The notes below the pieces were generated by a model. It did no database searches and was not told the origin of the DNA. It saw only the letters and a list, made by a program, of their open reading frames with translations. DNA of 64,000 nucleotides. Origin: Lachnospiraceae bacterium. Lineage in GTDB: Bacteria; Bacillota; Clostridia; Lachnospirales; Lachnospiraceae. Below are positions 7,956 to 17,856 of this stretch, in pieces (position 1 is the first letter of the stretch; every line of letters begins with the position of its first letter). Both the position numbers and the translations under genes were made by a program. Location of the stretch: assembly GCA_017938405.1 (NCBI GenBank), contig JAGBBP010000044.1, positions 1 to 64,000 on the forward strand, written 5' to 3'.

Positions 7956-7990
7956 CCAAGGAAGAAGCCCCCCCCTGACTTCTTCCTTGG
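7956..7990 (-). promoter_or_regulatory. Strong hairpin with G8 loop between cheW and cheC
   Basis: Perfect 12-pair inverted repeat enclosing an 11-base loop that holds eight consecutive G in the minus-strand RNA (7968-7975). No T-run follows. It sits in the 66-base gap between the cheW stop and the chosen cheC start. It may be an mRNA processing, stability or attenuation site within the operon. Confidence 0.75.
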
Positions 7991-7998
7991 ACCATATC

Positions 7999-8460
7999 TT
8001 ATGCTTCTTTTTCTTTTTCCACAATAATTCCGGCGATATTCAAAAGAGAAATCAAACCGTCATTGTGTTTTCCGATTCCGGAAAGGTATAACGACTTTTC
8101 GTCGCTCGGATCGTAACTAACCTTTTCGATGGAGTCCGCATCCAGCGTAACAACCTCTCGTACTTCGTCAACAATCACGCCCACAGCCGCCTGAGGCTCG
8201 AATTTCAGAATCAGAATACGGGTCTTATTCGTAAATGTATCCGGCTCCAATTCAAACTTAACACGAAGGCTCATTACCGGAACGATTTCACCGCGCAGAT
8301 TAATTACTCCGTTAAAATACTCCTGGGCTTTCGGTACACGGGTAATCTTCTGTGTCCGGACAATATTATCCACGTACTGGATATCAATGCCGTATTGCTC
8401 ATTTCCAAGCTGTACTACAATGTACTGCTTCGCTTCTTTACTTGAAACATTTTCTGTCAT
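7999..8460 (-). CDS. cheW: Chemotaxis coupling protein CheW
   Basis: 153 residues, a single CheW (SH3-like) domain that links CheA to chemoreceptors at the inner face of the membrane. Recognisable blocks are YGIDIQYVDNIVR, the FNGVINLRGEIVPVMSLR core (about 48-65), and the VGVIVDEVREVV strand near 94-105. It starts 11 bases after cheA and is followed by the hairpin-containing gap before cheC. Confidence 0.96.
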   Translation of the reverse strand: MTENVSSKEAKQYIVVQLGNEQYGIDIQYVDNIVRTQKITRVPKAQEYFNGVINLRGEIVPVMSLRVKFELEPDTFTNKTRILILKFEPQAAVGVIVDEVREVVTLDADSIEKVSYDPSDEKSLYLSGIGKHNDGLISLLNIAGIIVEKEKEA

Positions 8461-8471
8461 ATCGGCACCTC

Positions 8472-10553
8472 CTAGACTATTGCATTCGCATCAAGAATCA
8501 ATGCGACTTCACCATCACCAAGGATTGTTGCGCCACCAATCATCTTGTTGTTATTTATGTACTTACCAATGGACTTAATAACGATTTCCTGCTGACCGAT
8601 TAAGTTATCTACCACAAGGCCAGCCAAACGATCACCCTTTGCAACGATAACTACCGTAAGGCTTTCCGAAGTCACATCGTCTGCCGGAACATCCAGAATT
8701 TTCCGTAAACGAATGAGCGGAATTACATTGCCGCGCAAGTGAATTACTTCCTTGGTCTGAATATACTTAATATCGGACGGTAATACATCCTCAATGGTTT
8801 GAATGCTTCCTAACGGAATTGCATATTTTTCGTTACCCAGCTCTACCATAAGTGCCTGGATAATCGCAAGGGTTAACGGAAGACGTACAATGAAGGTGGT
8901 TCCGGCACCTAAAACAGTCTTTGCTTCCACATCACCGCCAAGCGCTTCAATCTTAGATTTTACTACATCAAGGCCTACACCTCGACCGGAAAGATCGGAA
9001 ATCTTCTCTGCAGTGGAGAAACTCGGGCGGAATAACAAGTCGATTGCTTCCTTTTCGGTCATGGTAGCTGCCTGTTCCGGCGTAATCGTACCCTTTTCCA
9101 AAGCCTTCTTCTTAATCTTCTCTACATCAACGCCCTTACCGTCGTCTCTTACTTCGATTACAACGTTGTTACCATCCTGGTATGCGTTCAGGAAAATGGA
9201 ACCCACTTCCGGCTTACCTGCCTTAATACGTTCCTCGTTGGATTCCAAACCATGGTCAGCCGCATTTCGTAACATATGCATCAGCGGGTCGCCGATTTCA
9301 TCGATTACGGTACGGTCGAGTTCGGTCTCTTCACCGGACATATATAATTCCATCTTCTTATCCAATTTCTTACTGATATCACGAATCATGCGCGGGAAAC
9401 GGCTTACTACGTTCTCAATCGGCACCATTCGCGTTTTCATAACAGACTGGTGAAGATTGGTGGTAATACGCTCCAAATACTCAATCTGTTCATTAAATCC
9501 GCTTTCGCGAAGTCCGGCAACATCTGTCGTGTTTATGGAAACAAGACCGTTCTTCGCAATAATCAACTCGCTGACCAGATTCATTAAGTCATCCAGCTTA
9601 TCAATATCTACACGAACCGAACGATTCACTACCGGCTTACCGGTGGTCTTCTGCTGTGCGGAAGCGGCCGGTGCTGCACTCTCTTTCTGTGCGACACTCT
9701 TTGTTTCCTTATCTTCCTTTGCTTCCTCAACGGTTGCCGACGCTACTGCTTCCGGACGAATTGCTTCCACACAAGCCATCTTGATTTCGGAAACATTCTC
9801 TACCTTCTTCTTTGCCGTCTCAGCATCCTTATCGGTTAACAATACCACCGTAAAGTCAAATTCAAAACGCTCATCTTCAATATCCTGTACCGAAGGTTCC
9901 GAATGAATTACCGTGCCCAGTTCTTCCAAGGCTTTAAACACCAGGAAAGCACGTGCGGCCTTTAAAATACAGGTTTCCTGAATGTATACCGTCATGGTAA
10001 ACGCATTCAGATTTTCGGACAAAGCCTTTGCAATAGCGCTCTGCTCATGCTCGGCAAGCTTCACCGGCTTTACACCGCTTTCCGCTACCGCCTCTGTTGC
10101 GGCTGCTGCTGCGACCGGTGCTGCAGGTGTTGCAGCAGCTGCTTCTGCCGGTGCGGATACCGCACCGAGACCTTCGTTCAAAATCTCGTTTAATGCCTTA
10201 ATAATATCTTCGTTATCTTCCGTACCTTCATCTCCGGAATTCACGATTACATCCAGATACTGTTCCAATGCATCCAGACCCTTAAATAATACATCCACTA
10301 ACTTCGGGGACGCTTTCATTTTTCCGTTACGAATTTCGGAAAATACATTTTCCATGTCATGGGTAAGGCGCTGCATTCTCTTATAACCCATGGTGCCCGC
10401 CATACCTTTTAAGGAATGTGCCGCACGGAAAATCTCATTAATGGTATCTACGTTTTCCGGTTCACGTTCCAGAACAAGAATCTGTTCGTTTAAGCTTTGT
10501 AAATGCTCTCTTGTTTCATCAATAAATATTTCCAAATACTGACTTACATCCAT
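8472..10553 (-). CDS. cheA: Chemotaxis histidine kinase CheA
   Basis: 693 residues. Domains in order: P1 phosphotransfer (about 1-110) with phospho-acceptor His46 in FRAAHSLKGMAG; an Ala-rich linker; the P2 CheY/CheB docking domain (about 170-255); a second charged linker; P3 dimerisation (about 310-370); the P4 ATPase with N-box HMLRNAADHGLE, G1 DDGKGVD and G2 GRGVGLD; and the P5 CheW-like domain (about 558-693). All kinase motifs look intact. The kinase passes phosphate to CheY and CheB, whose genes are in the same operon. Confidence 0.97.
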   Translation of the reverse strand: MDVSQYLEIFIDETREHLQSLNEQILVLEREPENVDTINEIFRAAHSLKGMAGTMGYKRMQRLTHDMENVFSEIRNGKMKASPKLVDVLFKGLDALEQYLDVIVNSGDEGTEDNEDIIKALNEILNEGLGAVSAPAEAAAATPAAPVAAAAATEAVAESGVKPVKLAEHEQSAIAKALSENLNAFTMTVYIQETCILKAARAFLVFKALEELGTVIHSEPSVQDIEDERFEFDFTVVLLTDKDAETAKKKVENVSEIKMACVEAIRPEAVASATVEEAKEDKETKSVAQKESAAPAASAQQKTTGKPVVNRSVRVDIDKLDDLMNLVSELIIAKNGLVSINTTDVAGLRESGFNEQIEYLERITTNLHQSVMKTRMVPIENVVSRFPRMIRDISKKLDKKMELYMSGEETELDRTVIDEIGDPLMHMLRNAADHGLESNEERIKAGKPEVGSIFLNAYQDGNNVVIEVRDDGKGVDVEKIKKKALEKGTITPEQAATMTEKEAIDLLFRPSFSTAEKISDLSGRGVGLDVVKSKIEALGGDVEAKTVLGAGTTFIVRLPLTLAIIQALMVELGNEKYAIPLGSIQTIEDVLPSDIKYIQTKEVIHLRGNVIPLIRLRKILDVPADDVTSESLTVVIVAKGDRLAGLVVDNLIGQQEIVIKSIGKYINNNKMIGGATILGDGEVALILDANAIV

Positions 10554-10555
10554 AA

Positions 10556-11677
10556 TTATCGCACTCCTACGTTTTTGATGATAGTATCAGCCACTTCCTC
10601 AAGCGGCACCATTACATCCGCAAGTCCCGCTTCGAAAAGGGAACGCGGCATCCCGTATACGGTACAACTGGAAGCCTCCTGACCAATCACATAAATATTG
10701 CGCTTGTCATTAAGTTGCTTAATTCCTACGGTTCCGTCCCTGCCCATACCGGTCAGTACAACACAGGTAATGTCATCGTAGTCAGATTCCAACAAAGATT
10801 CATACAAGATATCCGCACAAGGCCGTAAAGCATTTCTCGCAGGTTCATCCGTAACCGTAAGAACATACGCATTCCCCTGTTTTTTTACCCTGAGCTGGGA
10901 ACCTCCTTTTGCAATATAGACCGTTCCTTTTTGTAACAGCTCTCCGTCTGCCGCCTCCTTTACCGTCACCTGACTCAGCTCATTCAAACGATTCGCCAGG
11001 GTCTCCGTAAAGCCGGCCGGCATATGCTGCACGATAATCATCGGCGCATCCAGATTTTTCGGCAAACGCGGAACGACCTGTTGCAAAGCTTTCGGTCCAC
11101 CGGTAGAACAGGCCAGCGCAACAAGTTTCATCGCTCCCATTCCCACCGCCTTGTGCGGCTTTCTGACTACCAAATCCTTCGCGGAAATTACAGGCGTTGT
11201 TTCATTTCGCGGCATCTTCGGTACTTGAGGAATTTCACGTTTTCTTTTGTTGCGTTCTTCCGATTCGGAAAAACCTGCCGCACAGGCAAGACAGCGCAGT
11301 ACATTTTCCTGGAAGGTATTTTCTTTTGCTTCCGAGAAGCTGTTCGGCTTCGTAACGAAATCAAAAGCTCCGAGTTCAAGCAAGCGGATTGTCTCCGCTG
11401 CTCCTTCCACAGCAATCGTACTGACTACAATCACCGTCAGCTGTAATTTCAGACGGTTGATTTCCTCCATAAACTCGATTCCGTTCATCTTCGGCATGTT
11501 AATATCCAAAAGAATTACGTCATAAAGTTTTGGATTCAATGTAATCTTGTCATATGCTTCCAGACCATTGCTTGCAACATCGCAAACGATGAATCTTTCA
11601 TCTGTACTAATTATATCAGACAGCACCCTTCTCATGAGTGCAGAGTCATCAATAATTAAAATATTTTTCTTTTTCAT
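10556..11677 (-). CDS. cheB: Chemoreceptor methylesterase/deamidase CheB
   Basis: 373 residues. The N-terminal receiver domain (about 5-125) has the phospho-acceptor Asp58 in LLDINMP. A linker (about 135-180) leads to the C-terminal methylesterase domain, whose catalytic triad can be read as Ser191 (ACSTGGP), His218 (VQHMP) and Asp314 (GMGRDG). It removes methyl groups from receptors during adaptation. It lies two bases upstream of cheA, so translation is likely coupled. The CheR partner is not in this window. Confidence 0.97.
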   Translation of the reverse strand: MKKKNILIIDDSALMRRVLSDIISTDERFIVCDVASNGLEAYDKITLNPKLYDVILLDINMPKMNGIEFMEEINRLKLQLTVIVVSTIAVEGAAETIRLLELGAFDFVTKPNSFSEAKENTFQENVLRCLACAAGFSESEERNKRKREIPQVPKMPRNETTPVISAKDLVVRKPHKAVGMGAMKLVALACSTGGPKALQQVVPRLPKNLDAPMIIVQHMPAGFTETLANRLNELSQVTVKEAADGELLQKGTVYIAKGGSQLRVKKQGNAYVLTVTDEPARNALRPCADILYESLLESDYDDITCVVLTGMGRDGTVGIKQLNDKRNIYVIGQEASSCTVYGMPRSLFEAGLADVMVPLEEVADTIIKNVGVR

Positions 11678-11689
11678 CCTGTTTCACCT

Positions 11690-12448
11690 CTATTCGTTTC
11701 CGGCTTCTCTTTTTCTGCGTTTTCGTTCCTCCAAAAAAATGTAACGGATAATACGTTCTCGTTCCGCATTTGTAATGGCTACAAACTCCACTCTGTGTTC
11801 AAACACTCCGGAACGGTTTTGCACGGGAAGTACCGTTAAAACCTTCGCAAACAAGGTATGCAGGCGTTGTAAATCCGGATCCGTGAATGCGACATGAATC
11901 GCGACAATATCTCCGCTTTCGGCAGCATGCCCCGAATTATACCGGATTCCGCCCCCGCTGAGATCCAAAATCGTTCCCGGATAGTAACGAACCTTTACAC
12001 TTTGTTCACTTACATCGGCGCCGTCCTTTTTCGCAATCTGATCGCCTAAGGTACCTTTTTGCAATACCATCTTTTTTAAATCATCTTCACTTATTGTGGC
12101 AAATTCCAACTGTAGCAGACATTCCATCCGGTAATACTGTCTTCTTTGCAGTTTTTCAAACTCGGAACGTAACTTCAACACCGCAACCGGCAGAGAATCT
12201 TCGTAATAACGGTCAATCACCTGGGACTGACATTGATACAGGCCTTTGCTTGTAAAAAAACAAACCTGATACGTTTCTCCCGGTTCCAGCGGCACCATTA
12301 CACCGGCTTTGACCGGCATTTCGATTACTGCCTCATCCGCCGATTTTTGATACAGGAAACGACTGACATAGCTTACTTCCGGTACGGTTTCCACATGTCT
12401 GATTTTTTTCAATTCTAACTTGGTTCCTGTCTCAATCAGGTGACTCAT
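11690..12448 (-). CDS. PilZ-domain c-di-GMP receptor of the YcgR/MotI type
   Basis: 252 residues. An N-terminal YcgR-like beta domain (about 10-95) is followed by a PilZ domain (about 100-240). Both c-di-GMP contact motifs are visible: RxxxR as R103-x3-R107 in QRRQYYR, and D-x-S-x-x-G in LDLSGGG (Asp162, Ser164, Gly167). Such proteins slow or stop the motor when c-di-GMP is high (YcgR in enterics, DgrA/MotI in Bacillus). An insertion of about 30 residues between the two motifs (about 118-150) is unusual. Placement between flhG and cheB supports a flagellar role. Confidence 0.9.
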   Translation of the reverse strand: MSHLIETGTKLELKKIRHVETVPEVSYVSRFLYQKSADEAVIEMPVKAGVMVPLEPGETYQVCFFTSKGLYQCQSQVIDRYYEDSLPVAVLKLRSEFEKLQRRQYYRMECLLQLEFATISEDDLKKMVLQKGTLGDQIAKKDGADVSEQSVKVRYYPGTILDLSGGGIRYNSGHAAESGDIVAIHVAFTDPDLQRLHTLFAKVLTVLPVQNRSGVFEHRVEFVAITNAERERIIRYIFLEERKRRKREAGNE

Positions 12449-12453
12449 GATTC

Positions 12454-13353
12454 CTATTCTCCCTCTTTCTTGCTACGTGCTTTCCGAAATCTGGTACGAA
12501 TCATATCGGAAAACAATCCCGTAATTCCTTTTTTCACCTCTTGCTCACTGCTGTCACATAACTTTGCGGCAATCGCCTGCATTGCTTTTGCGGCAGGGGA
12601 ATTCGGATATGCGATGGTAATCGGTTTTTGTACCATTACCGCCTTTGAAATTGCGTCATCCTGCGGAATAATTCCAAGAAATTCCGGCTGGATATTCAAA
12701 AACTTATCGACTACAACACTCATTTTTTCATACAAGTTTTTTCCTTCCGCTTCACTGCCTACACGGTTGGAAATCATTTTAATACTGGTATGCTCTCTGG
12801 AAAAACCCGCACGGCGGTTCAATGCCTTTAATAATGCATACGCATCGGTAATAGAGGTCGGTTCCGGCGTTGCTACCAACAAAACTTCCGAACTTGCCGT
12901 AACAAACTCCAGCACATTATCCGCGATTCCCGCACCCGTATCCACAACAATCACATCCGCCATGGCATCCAGTTCCACCAGCTTCTGTGTCAAATACATT
13001 ACTTGTTCTTTTGTCATCCGGGCAAGTTCCTGAATACCGGAACCGCCGGAAATAAATCCGATATCCTCCGGTCCTTTTGTAATAATCTCGGCCAACGATT
13101 TTCCCCGGAACATCAAATCCGCAAGGTTATATTGCGGCCGTATTCCCAACATTACTTCAATATTGGCCAAACCGAAGTCTGCATCCAGTATAATCACACG
13201 TTTCCCCTGACGTTTTAACTGAATGGCAATATTTACTGCGATACTGGTCTTTCCTACTCCGCCTTTACCGCTGGTTACCGTAATGACACGGGCGGCATTC
13301 TGCGGACGTTCCTGCTTTTTAACAAGCTTTCTGAGCTGTTCTGCCTGATCCAT
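12454..13353 (-). CDS. flhG: Flagellum number regulator FlhG (YlxH), MinD-like ATPase
   Basis: 299 residues. The first residues contain the DQAxxLR motif (D2, Q3, A4, L7, R8) known to stimulate the GTPase of FlhF. The deviant Walker A motif SGKGGVGKTS is at about 28-37. Walker B and switch elements follow in VIILDADFGLAN and VIVVDTGAG. The C-terminus is basic and may form the membrane-targeting helix. Its start overlaps the flhF stop by one base. FlhF and FlhG together set flagellar position and number. Confidence 0.95.
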   Translation of the reverse strand: MDQAEQLRKLVKKQERPQNAARVITVTSGKGGVGKTSIAVNIAIQLKRQGKRVIILDADFGLANIEVMLGIRPQYNLADLMFRGKSLAEIITKGPEDIGFISGGSGIQELARMTKEQVMYLTQKLVELDAMADVIVVDTGAGIADNVLEFVTASSEVLLVATPEPTSITDAYALLKALNRRAGFSREHTSIKMISNRVGSEAEGKNLYEKMSVVVDKFLNIQPEFLGIIPQDDAISKAVMVQKPITIAYPNSPAAKAMQAIAAKLCDSSEQEVKKGITGLFSDMIRTRFRKARSKKEGE

Positions 13354-14579
13354 CAGTTTCCACCTCCCAACAGCTGTCTAGCAACATTTTGCGGATCCAT
13401 CCGACTGATATCATCCGGTACATTCTGACCGTTTGTTGCATAAGAAAGCGGTGCACCGGTCAGCATCTTAATATTAAAAATATTGCCGATGGTGCCGGTT
13501 TCGTCCAATTTGGTAAAAATCAGACGGTATTCCGCCAGTTCCGAATATGCTTCCGTAATTTTCACCAAATCCCGATATTTCGTTGTTGCACTTAATACTA
13601 AATAAACTTCTCTTGCCGTTTCCGGAACGGAATGAATCAAACGCTCGATATCATCCCTTTGCTCTTTGCTGCGATGGGAACGGCCCGCGGTATCCACCAA
13701 TACCACGTCGTATTTTGCCAATTCATCCTTTTGCTCCGTAAGCTCTGTTTCACTGTAAATCACATAAAGCGGAATACTCATAATCTCCGCATAAGTGCGT
13801 AACTGGTCCACCGCCGCAATACGATAAGTGTCTGCCGCCAGGAGTGCCACTTTGGCTTTCTTCTGTTCCATCAGACTGAATGCAAGCTTTGCAATGGTTG
13901 TGGTCTTTCCGACGCCGGTCGGACCGATAAAAAATATGTACTTTGTTTTTCCGCTTACTACTTCCAACGTCTTTGTCTGCCCTAACTTTAAAACAATCTT
14001 TTGATAAATATTGGCAAGAATCTTGCTGACATCCGTTTCTTTCTTTAAGGATGCCTCAATCTCTGTAATAATCTGATTGGCATACTGCTCTTCCACTTCG
14101 TTCTCTATCAACTGCCGGAAAATCAAACGAAGAAATGCAATGTTCTTATCCGGAAGCTCATTCTCCGGGGTCTCGTTCTTCTCCTTCGGCTCTTCTGCCG
14201 GTTTCCCCTGGCCTTGATCCCTAATCTGCTCTTCAAACAGCTTCTTTAAATTATCCAGTTTCTGTTCAATGGCATTGGAACCTCCCTCTGCCTTTTTCTC
14301 CTCAAATAAACGCTCCTGCTTTCCCGTACCGTTCACGGAAGGCATATAACGAGCCTCTCCTGCGTCTGTGGAAGCTTTCCGCGAAATCGTACGCTCATAT
14401 ACATCCGGTTCATCCACCGCAGCGGTCACTTCCCAAACAGGCTGGGAAAACAGCTTGCCGAAAAAGCCCTTCGGTTCCACTTTCCGGGAGGCCATTTTCA
14501 CTGCATGTTCGCCCAACTCTTTTTTTGCAAGCTCCATTGCTTCTTCTTCGGTTTTTCCTTTGAATGTTTTGATGTTCAT
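13353..14579 (-). CDS. flhF: Flagellar placement GTPase FlhF (SRP family)
   Basis: 408 residues. A basic N-terminal B domain (about 1-60) and a disordered charged stretch (about 60-145) precede the N domain and the SRP-type GTPase G domain. G motifs: P-loop GPTGVGKTTT at 219-228, DTAGRSH starting at 296, and TKLDE at 356-360. FlhF recruits early flagellar parts at the membrane. It follows flhA by one base and overlaps flhG, so the three are probably translationally coupled. Confidence 0.96.
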   Translation of the reverse strand: MNIKTFKGKTEEEAMELAKKELGEHAVKMASRKVEPKGFFGKLFSQPVWEVTAAVDEPDVYERTISRKASTDAGEARYMPSVNGTGKQERLFEEKKAEGGSNAIEQKLDNLKKLFEEQIRDQGQGKPAEEPKEKNETPENELPDKNIAFLRLIFRQLIENEVEEQYANQIITEIEASLKKETDVSKILANIYQKIVLKLGQTKTLEVVSGKTKYIFFIGPTGVGKTTTIAKLAFSLMEQKKAKVALLAADTYRIAAVDQLRTYAEIMSIPLYVIYSETELTEQKDELAKYDVVLVDTAGRSHRSKEQRDDIERLIHSVPETAREVYLVLSATTKYRDLVKITEAYSELAEYRLIFTKLDETGTIGNIFNIKMLTGAPLSYATNGQNVPDDISRMDPQNVARQLLGGGN

Positions 14580-14580
14580 A

Positions 14581-16614
14581 CTATGCGGTCACCATCCCAA
14601 CTGATTGTAATTCGACATTGGACTCGATTTCATTGTAGGAAATGACAATCAAATCCGGAAAATACTCTCTTGTTAATCGTTTAAAATACATACGTACAAT
14701 CGGAGAAGTAACGATAATCGGATTCTTTCCTAAATTCTCCAACTTCTCTGCCTCTGCCTTTACCGACTGCATCAGGCGCTGCGTCTTCTCCGGTTCCAGC
14801 GTAATATACGCCCCCTGCTCCGTCTGCTTTACGGAATTCATAATTTCCTGTTCTGCCACCGGGTCCAGTGTTACTACACTTGTAGTCTCTCCGCCCGGGA
14901 AGTATTTATTGGAGATTGCACGTTTTAATGCCTGACGTACATACTCGGTCAATACATCCGTATCACGGGTGGTCGGTGCATAATCCGCAAGGGTTTCCAT
15001 AATGGTTACCATATCACGGATTGCAATGCCTTCACGCAACAAATTCTGCAACACCTTCTGTACCTCGCCGATACCGAGAAGCTTCGGAATCAATTCGGTC
15101 ACCAGTACCTGGTTTGCTTCCTGAATATTGTTGATAAGCTCCTGTACCGCCTGACGGGTCAGGAGTTCGTCCAAGTGGGCTTTGATTACTTCCGTCAAAT
15201 GGGTTGCGATAATGGACGGCGGATCAACTACCGTATAGCCGTAAGACTCCGCACGTTCCCGCTGGCTCTCCGTAATCCAGATGGCCGGCAGGTGATAAGA
15301 CGGTTCAAAGGTCGGAATACCGGTAATCTCTTCCTCCACATACCCCGGATTCATAGCCATATAGTGATCAAACAAAATCTCACCTTCACTGACTGCGATA
15401 CCCTTAATCTTAATTACATACTGATTCGGATTTAACTGAATATTATCTCGCAAACGAATGGTCGGTACCACGCAACCGAGCTCCAACGCAATCTGTCTAC
15501 GAATGAGAACCACACGGTCTAAAAGGTCACCGCCCTGATTTACGTCAGCAAGGGGAATAATACCGTAACCGAATTCCAATTCCACCTGATCCGGCAAAAT
15601 AATCTCCCGGACATTTTCCGGACGCCTGATCGGTAAATCTTCCTCTTCCGCCGCACCGGCGGCCGCTTCCGTCTTCGCCACCTCGATTTTGGCCTGAATG
15701 CTACGCCCCACCATAATAAAAACCACACCGTACGCCACAAAAATCAGCGTCGGAAGCTTGGTAAACAAGCCCAACACCGTAAGTCCCGCACCTACCATAT
15801 ACAATACTTTCGGCGTGGAAAAAAGCTCCTTCATGAGCAAATCGCCCACATCGGCTTCCTTGGACACCTTCGTAACCATAATACCGGTAGATAAGGAAAT
15901 CAACAAGGAAGGAATCTGGCTCACCAGACCGTCACCGATGGTAATAATGGCGTACTTGTTCAGAGCCGTGGTCATGTCCAACCCTTCTCTGGTCATACCC
16001 ATAATAAGTCCGCCGACAATGTTAACCAAGGTAATCAACAATCCCGCCGTTGCATCTCCCTTTACATACTTCGTAGCACCATCCATAGAACCGAAGAAAG
16101 CAGACTCCGCCTGAATCTTTTCACGACGAACCTTTGCCTCCTCATCGGTAATGGCACCGGTATTTAAGTCCGCATCGATTGCCATCTGTTTACCCGGCAT
16201 TGCATCTAAAGTAAAACGTGCCTGTACCTCGGATACTCGTTCGGAACCTTTATTGATTACCATAAACTGTACCAATACAAGAATAATAAACACGATAATA
16301 CCAACAACCATATCACCGCCGCCCACGAACTCACCGAAGGCATTTACCACTTCACCCGCATATCCCTGAGTCAAAATATTTCTCGTAGATGATACATTTA
16401 AGCTGATACGGAAAATCGTCGTAAACAACAAAATCATCGGGAAGGTGGACATATTAAGCACTTCCTGGGAGAACAATGCATTGAACAATATAATGAGTGC
16501 GATGGAAATATTTAAAGCCATCAATACATCCAACAGTGCGGTCGGCAACGGAATAATCAAAAACATTACCGCAGCCAGGATATAAATACCAACAAAAATA
16601 TCCGTCTTTTTCAT
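14581..16614 (-). CDS. flhA: Flagellar export gate protein FlhA
   Basis: 677 residues, typical of FlhA. About eight membrane segments fill residues 1-330; between them lies the FHIPEP family signature (about 125-147, including EVQARFTLDAMPGKQM). The large cytoplasmic domain (about 345-677) forms the nonameric ring that docks chaperone-substrate complexes. FlhA is the main energy-coupling part of the type III export gate at the flagellar base. Confidence 0.97.
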   Translation of the reverse strand: MKKTDIFVGIYILAAVMFLIIPLPTALLDVLMALNISIALIILFNALFSQEVLNMSTFPMILLFTTIFRISLNVSSTRNILTQGYAGEVVNAFGEFVGGGDMVVGIIVFIILVLVQFMVINKGSERVSEVQARFTLDAMPGKQMAIDADLNTGAITDEEAKVRREKIQAESAFFGSMDGATKYVKGDATAGLLITLVNIVGGLIMGMTREGLDMTTALNKYAIITIGDGLVSQIPSLLISLSTGIMVTKVSKEADVGDLLMKELFSTPKVLYMVGAGLTVLGLFTKLPTLIFVAYGVVFIMVGRSIQAKIEVAKTEAAAGAAEEEDLPIRRPENVREIILPDQVELEFGYGIIPLADVNQGGDLLDRVVLIRRQIALELGCVVPTIRLRDNIQLNPNQYVIKIKGIAVSEGEILFDHYMAMNPGYVEEEITGIPTFEPSYHLPAIWITESQRERAESYGYTVVDPPSIIATHLTEVIKAHLDELLTRQAVQELINNIQEANQVLVTELIPKLLGIGEVQKVLQNLLREGIAIRDMVTIMETLADYAPTTRDTDVLTEYVRQALKRAISNKYFPGGETTSVVTLDPVAEQEIMNSVKQTEQGAYITLEPEKTQRLMQSVKAEAEKLENLGKNPIIVTSPIVRMYFKRLTREYFPDLIVISYNEIESNVELQSVGMVTA

Positions 16615-16696
16615 TGTCCTTCCTCCCTTCCGTAAAAATCAAAATTTCTCTATACAAAATCCGCAAAAACTCTCTGTGTTATAAACTCCGACGCTA

Positions 16697-17830
16697 TTAT
16701 GCCGCTCCTCCGTTCTTTAACCGGTATACGTAAGCAAGCACTTCTGCTGTCATTTGATATAATTCCCGCGGAATCTCACTTTCCAAATCCACATTATAAT
16801 ACAACATACGGGCCAAAGGCTTGTTTTCCACAATCGGAATCCCGTTTTCTTTAGCCACATCCTTTATTTTTTGTGCCAGATAGTCCGCACCCTTTGCAAT
16901 GAGCACCGGAGCCTCCGACACCTCTTTATCATATCGAATCGCACAAGCAAAATGGGTCGGGTTGGTAATTACAACATCCGCCTCCGGAAGCTTCTGCATC
17001 ATACGACGTTGGGAAACCTCCCGCATCTTGGACTTGATTTTACCCTTAACCTGCGGGTCTCCTTCCTGTTGCTTGTACTCGTCCTTTACTTCCTGCTTGG
17101 ACATCATCAAATCTTTTTTAAACTTTAGTTTTTGATAAATATAATCCGCCAACCCCACAATCAGATAGATAGCGCTCAGTTTAATCCCAAGATTGATTAC
17201 AAAATCCCCCACATAAACAATGGCCTGTTCCAAGGAAAAATCATACAGTGCCACCACTGCTCCCGCAGCATCCACCAAATCAGAATAAACCACATAGAAA
17301 ATCAATGCGATTTTGAATACATCCTTAATAAGCACAAATATTTTATCTTTCGAAAAAATACGCTTAAACCCTTTAATCGGGTCAAATTTACTGAGTTTTG
17401 GTTTTAACGGGTCTGTAGTAACTCTCCATTTTACCTGATAAATATTCACCAAAAAAGCAATCACCACCGCTACCGCAAATAACGGTAGACAAATCAGAAG
17501 AATATCTAACAACCCCTCCCGCATAAATGCCCCTGCCATCGCCGGACCGAATTCATCCGTAACATAGACATCTATCACCTGATATGTTTCCTTAAATCTC
17601 CCTAAAAAACGTTCCCCGATAAATCCCACAAAAACCTTCACAGCCACAAAAAATGCCAATAACATTACAGCTGTAGAAAGCTCCTGACTCTTTGCAACCT
17701 GACCTTTCTTTCTGGCATCACTTAACTTTTTCGGTGTTGCCTGTTCTGTTTTATCTCCGCCTTCATCCGCAAAGAACTGCAGACGCATGGTCGTAACATA
17801 ACGGAATACCAGCATTTCCTCTTTCTCCAT
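16697..17830 (-). CDS. flhB: Flagellar export switch protein FlhB
   Basis: 377 residues. Four membrane segments lie in the first 230 residues. The cytoplasmic domain has the autocleavage site Asn290-Pro291 in TNPTHFACAI, which switches export from rod/hook to filament substrates. The ATG at 17830 has AAGGAG nine bases upstream, so the longer N-terminus is preferred over the internal ATG at 17788. The 82-base gap to flhA is AT-rich and shows nothing clear. Confidence 0.95.
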   Translation of the reverse strand: MEKEEMLVFRYVTTMRLQFFADEGGDKTEQATPKKLSDARKKGQVAKSQELSTAVMLLAFFVAVKVFVGFIGERFLGRFKETYQVIDVYVTDEFGPAMAGAFMREGLLDILLICLPLFAVAVVIAFLVNIYQVKWRVTTDPLKPKLSKFDPIKGFKRIFSKDKIFVLIKDVFKIALIFYVVYSDLVDAAGAVVALYDFSLEQAIVYVGDFVINLGIKLSAIYLIVGLADYIYQKLKFKKDLMMSKQEVKDEYKQQEGDPQVKGKIKSKMREVSQRRMMQKLPEADVVITNPTHFACAIRYDKEVSEAPVLIAKGADYLAQKIKDVAKENGIPIVENKPLARMLYYNVDLESEIPRELYQMTAEVLAYVYRLKNGGAA

Positions 17831-17856
17831 TCCGTCACGCTCCTTCCCTTCACCCT

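Noticed and set aside
7315..7995. Longer cheC frame starting at 7995
   Set aside because: No ribosome-binding site; its first 21 codons are read from the hairpin and G8 tract and are unlike CheC N-termini.
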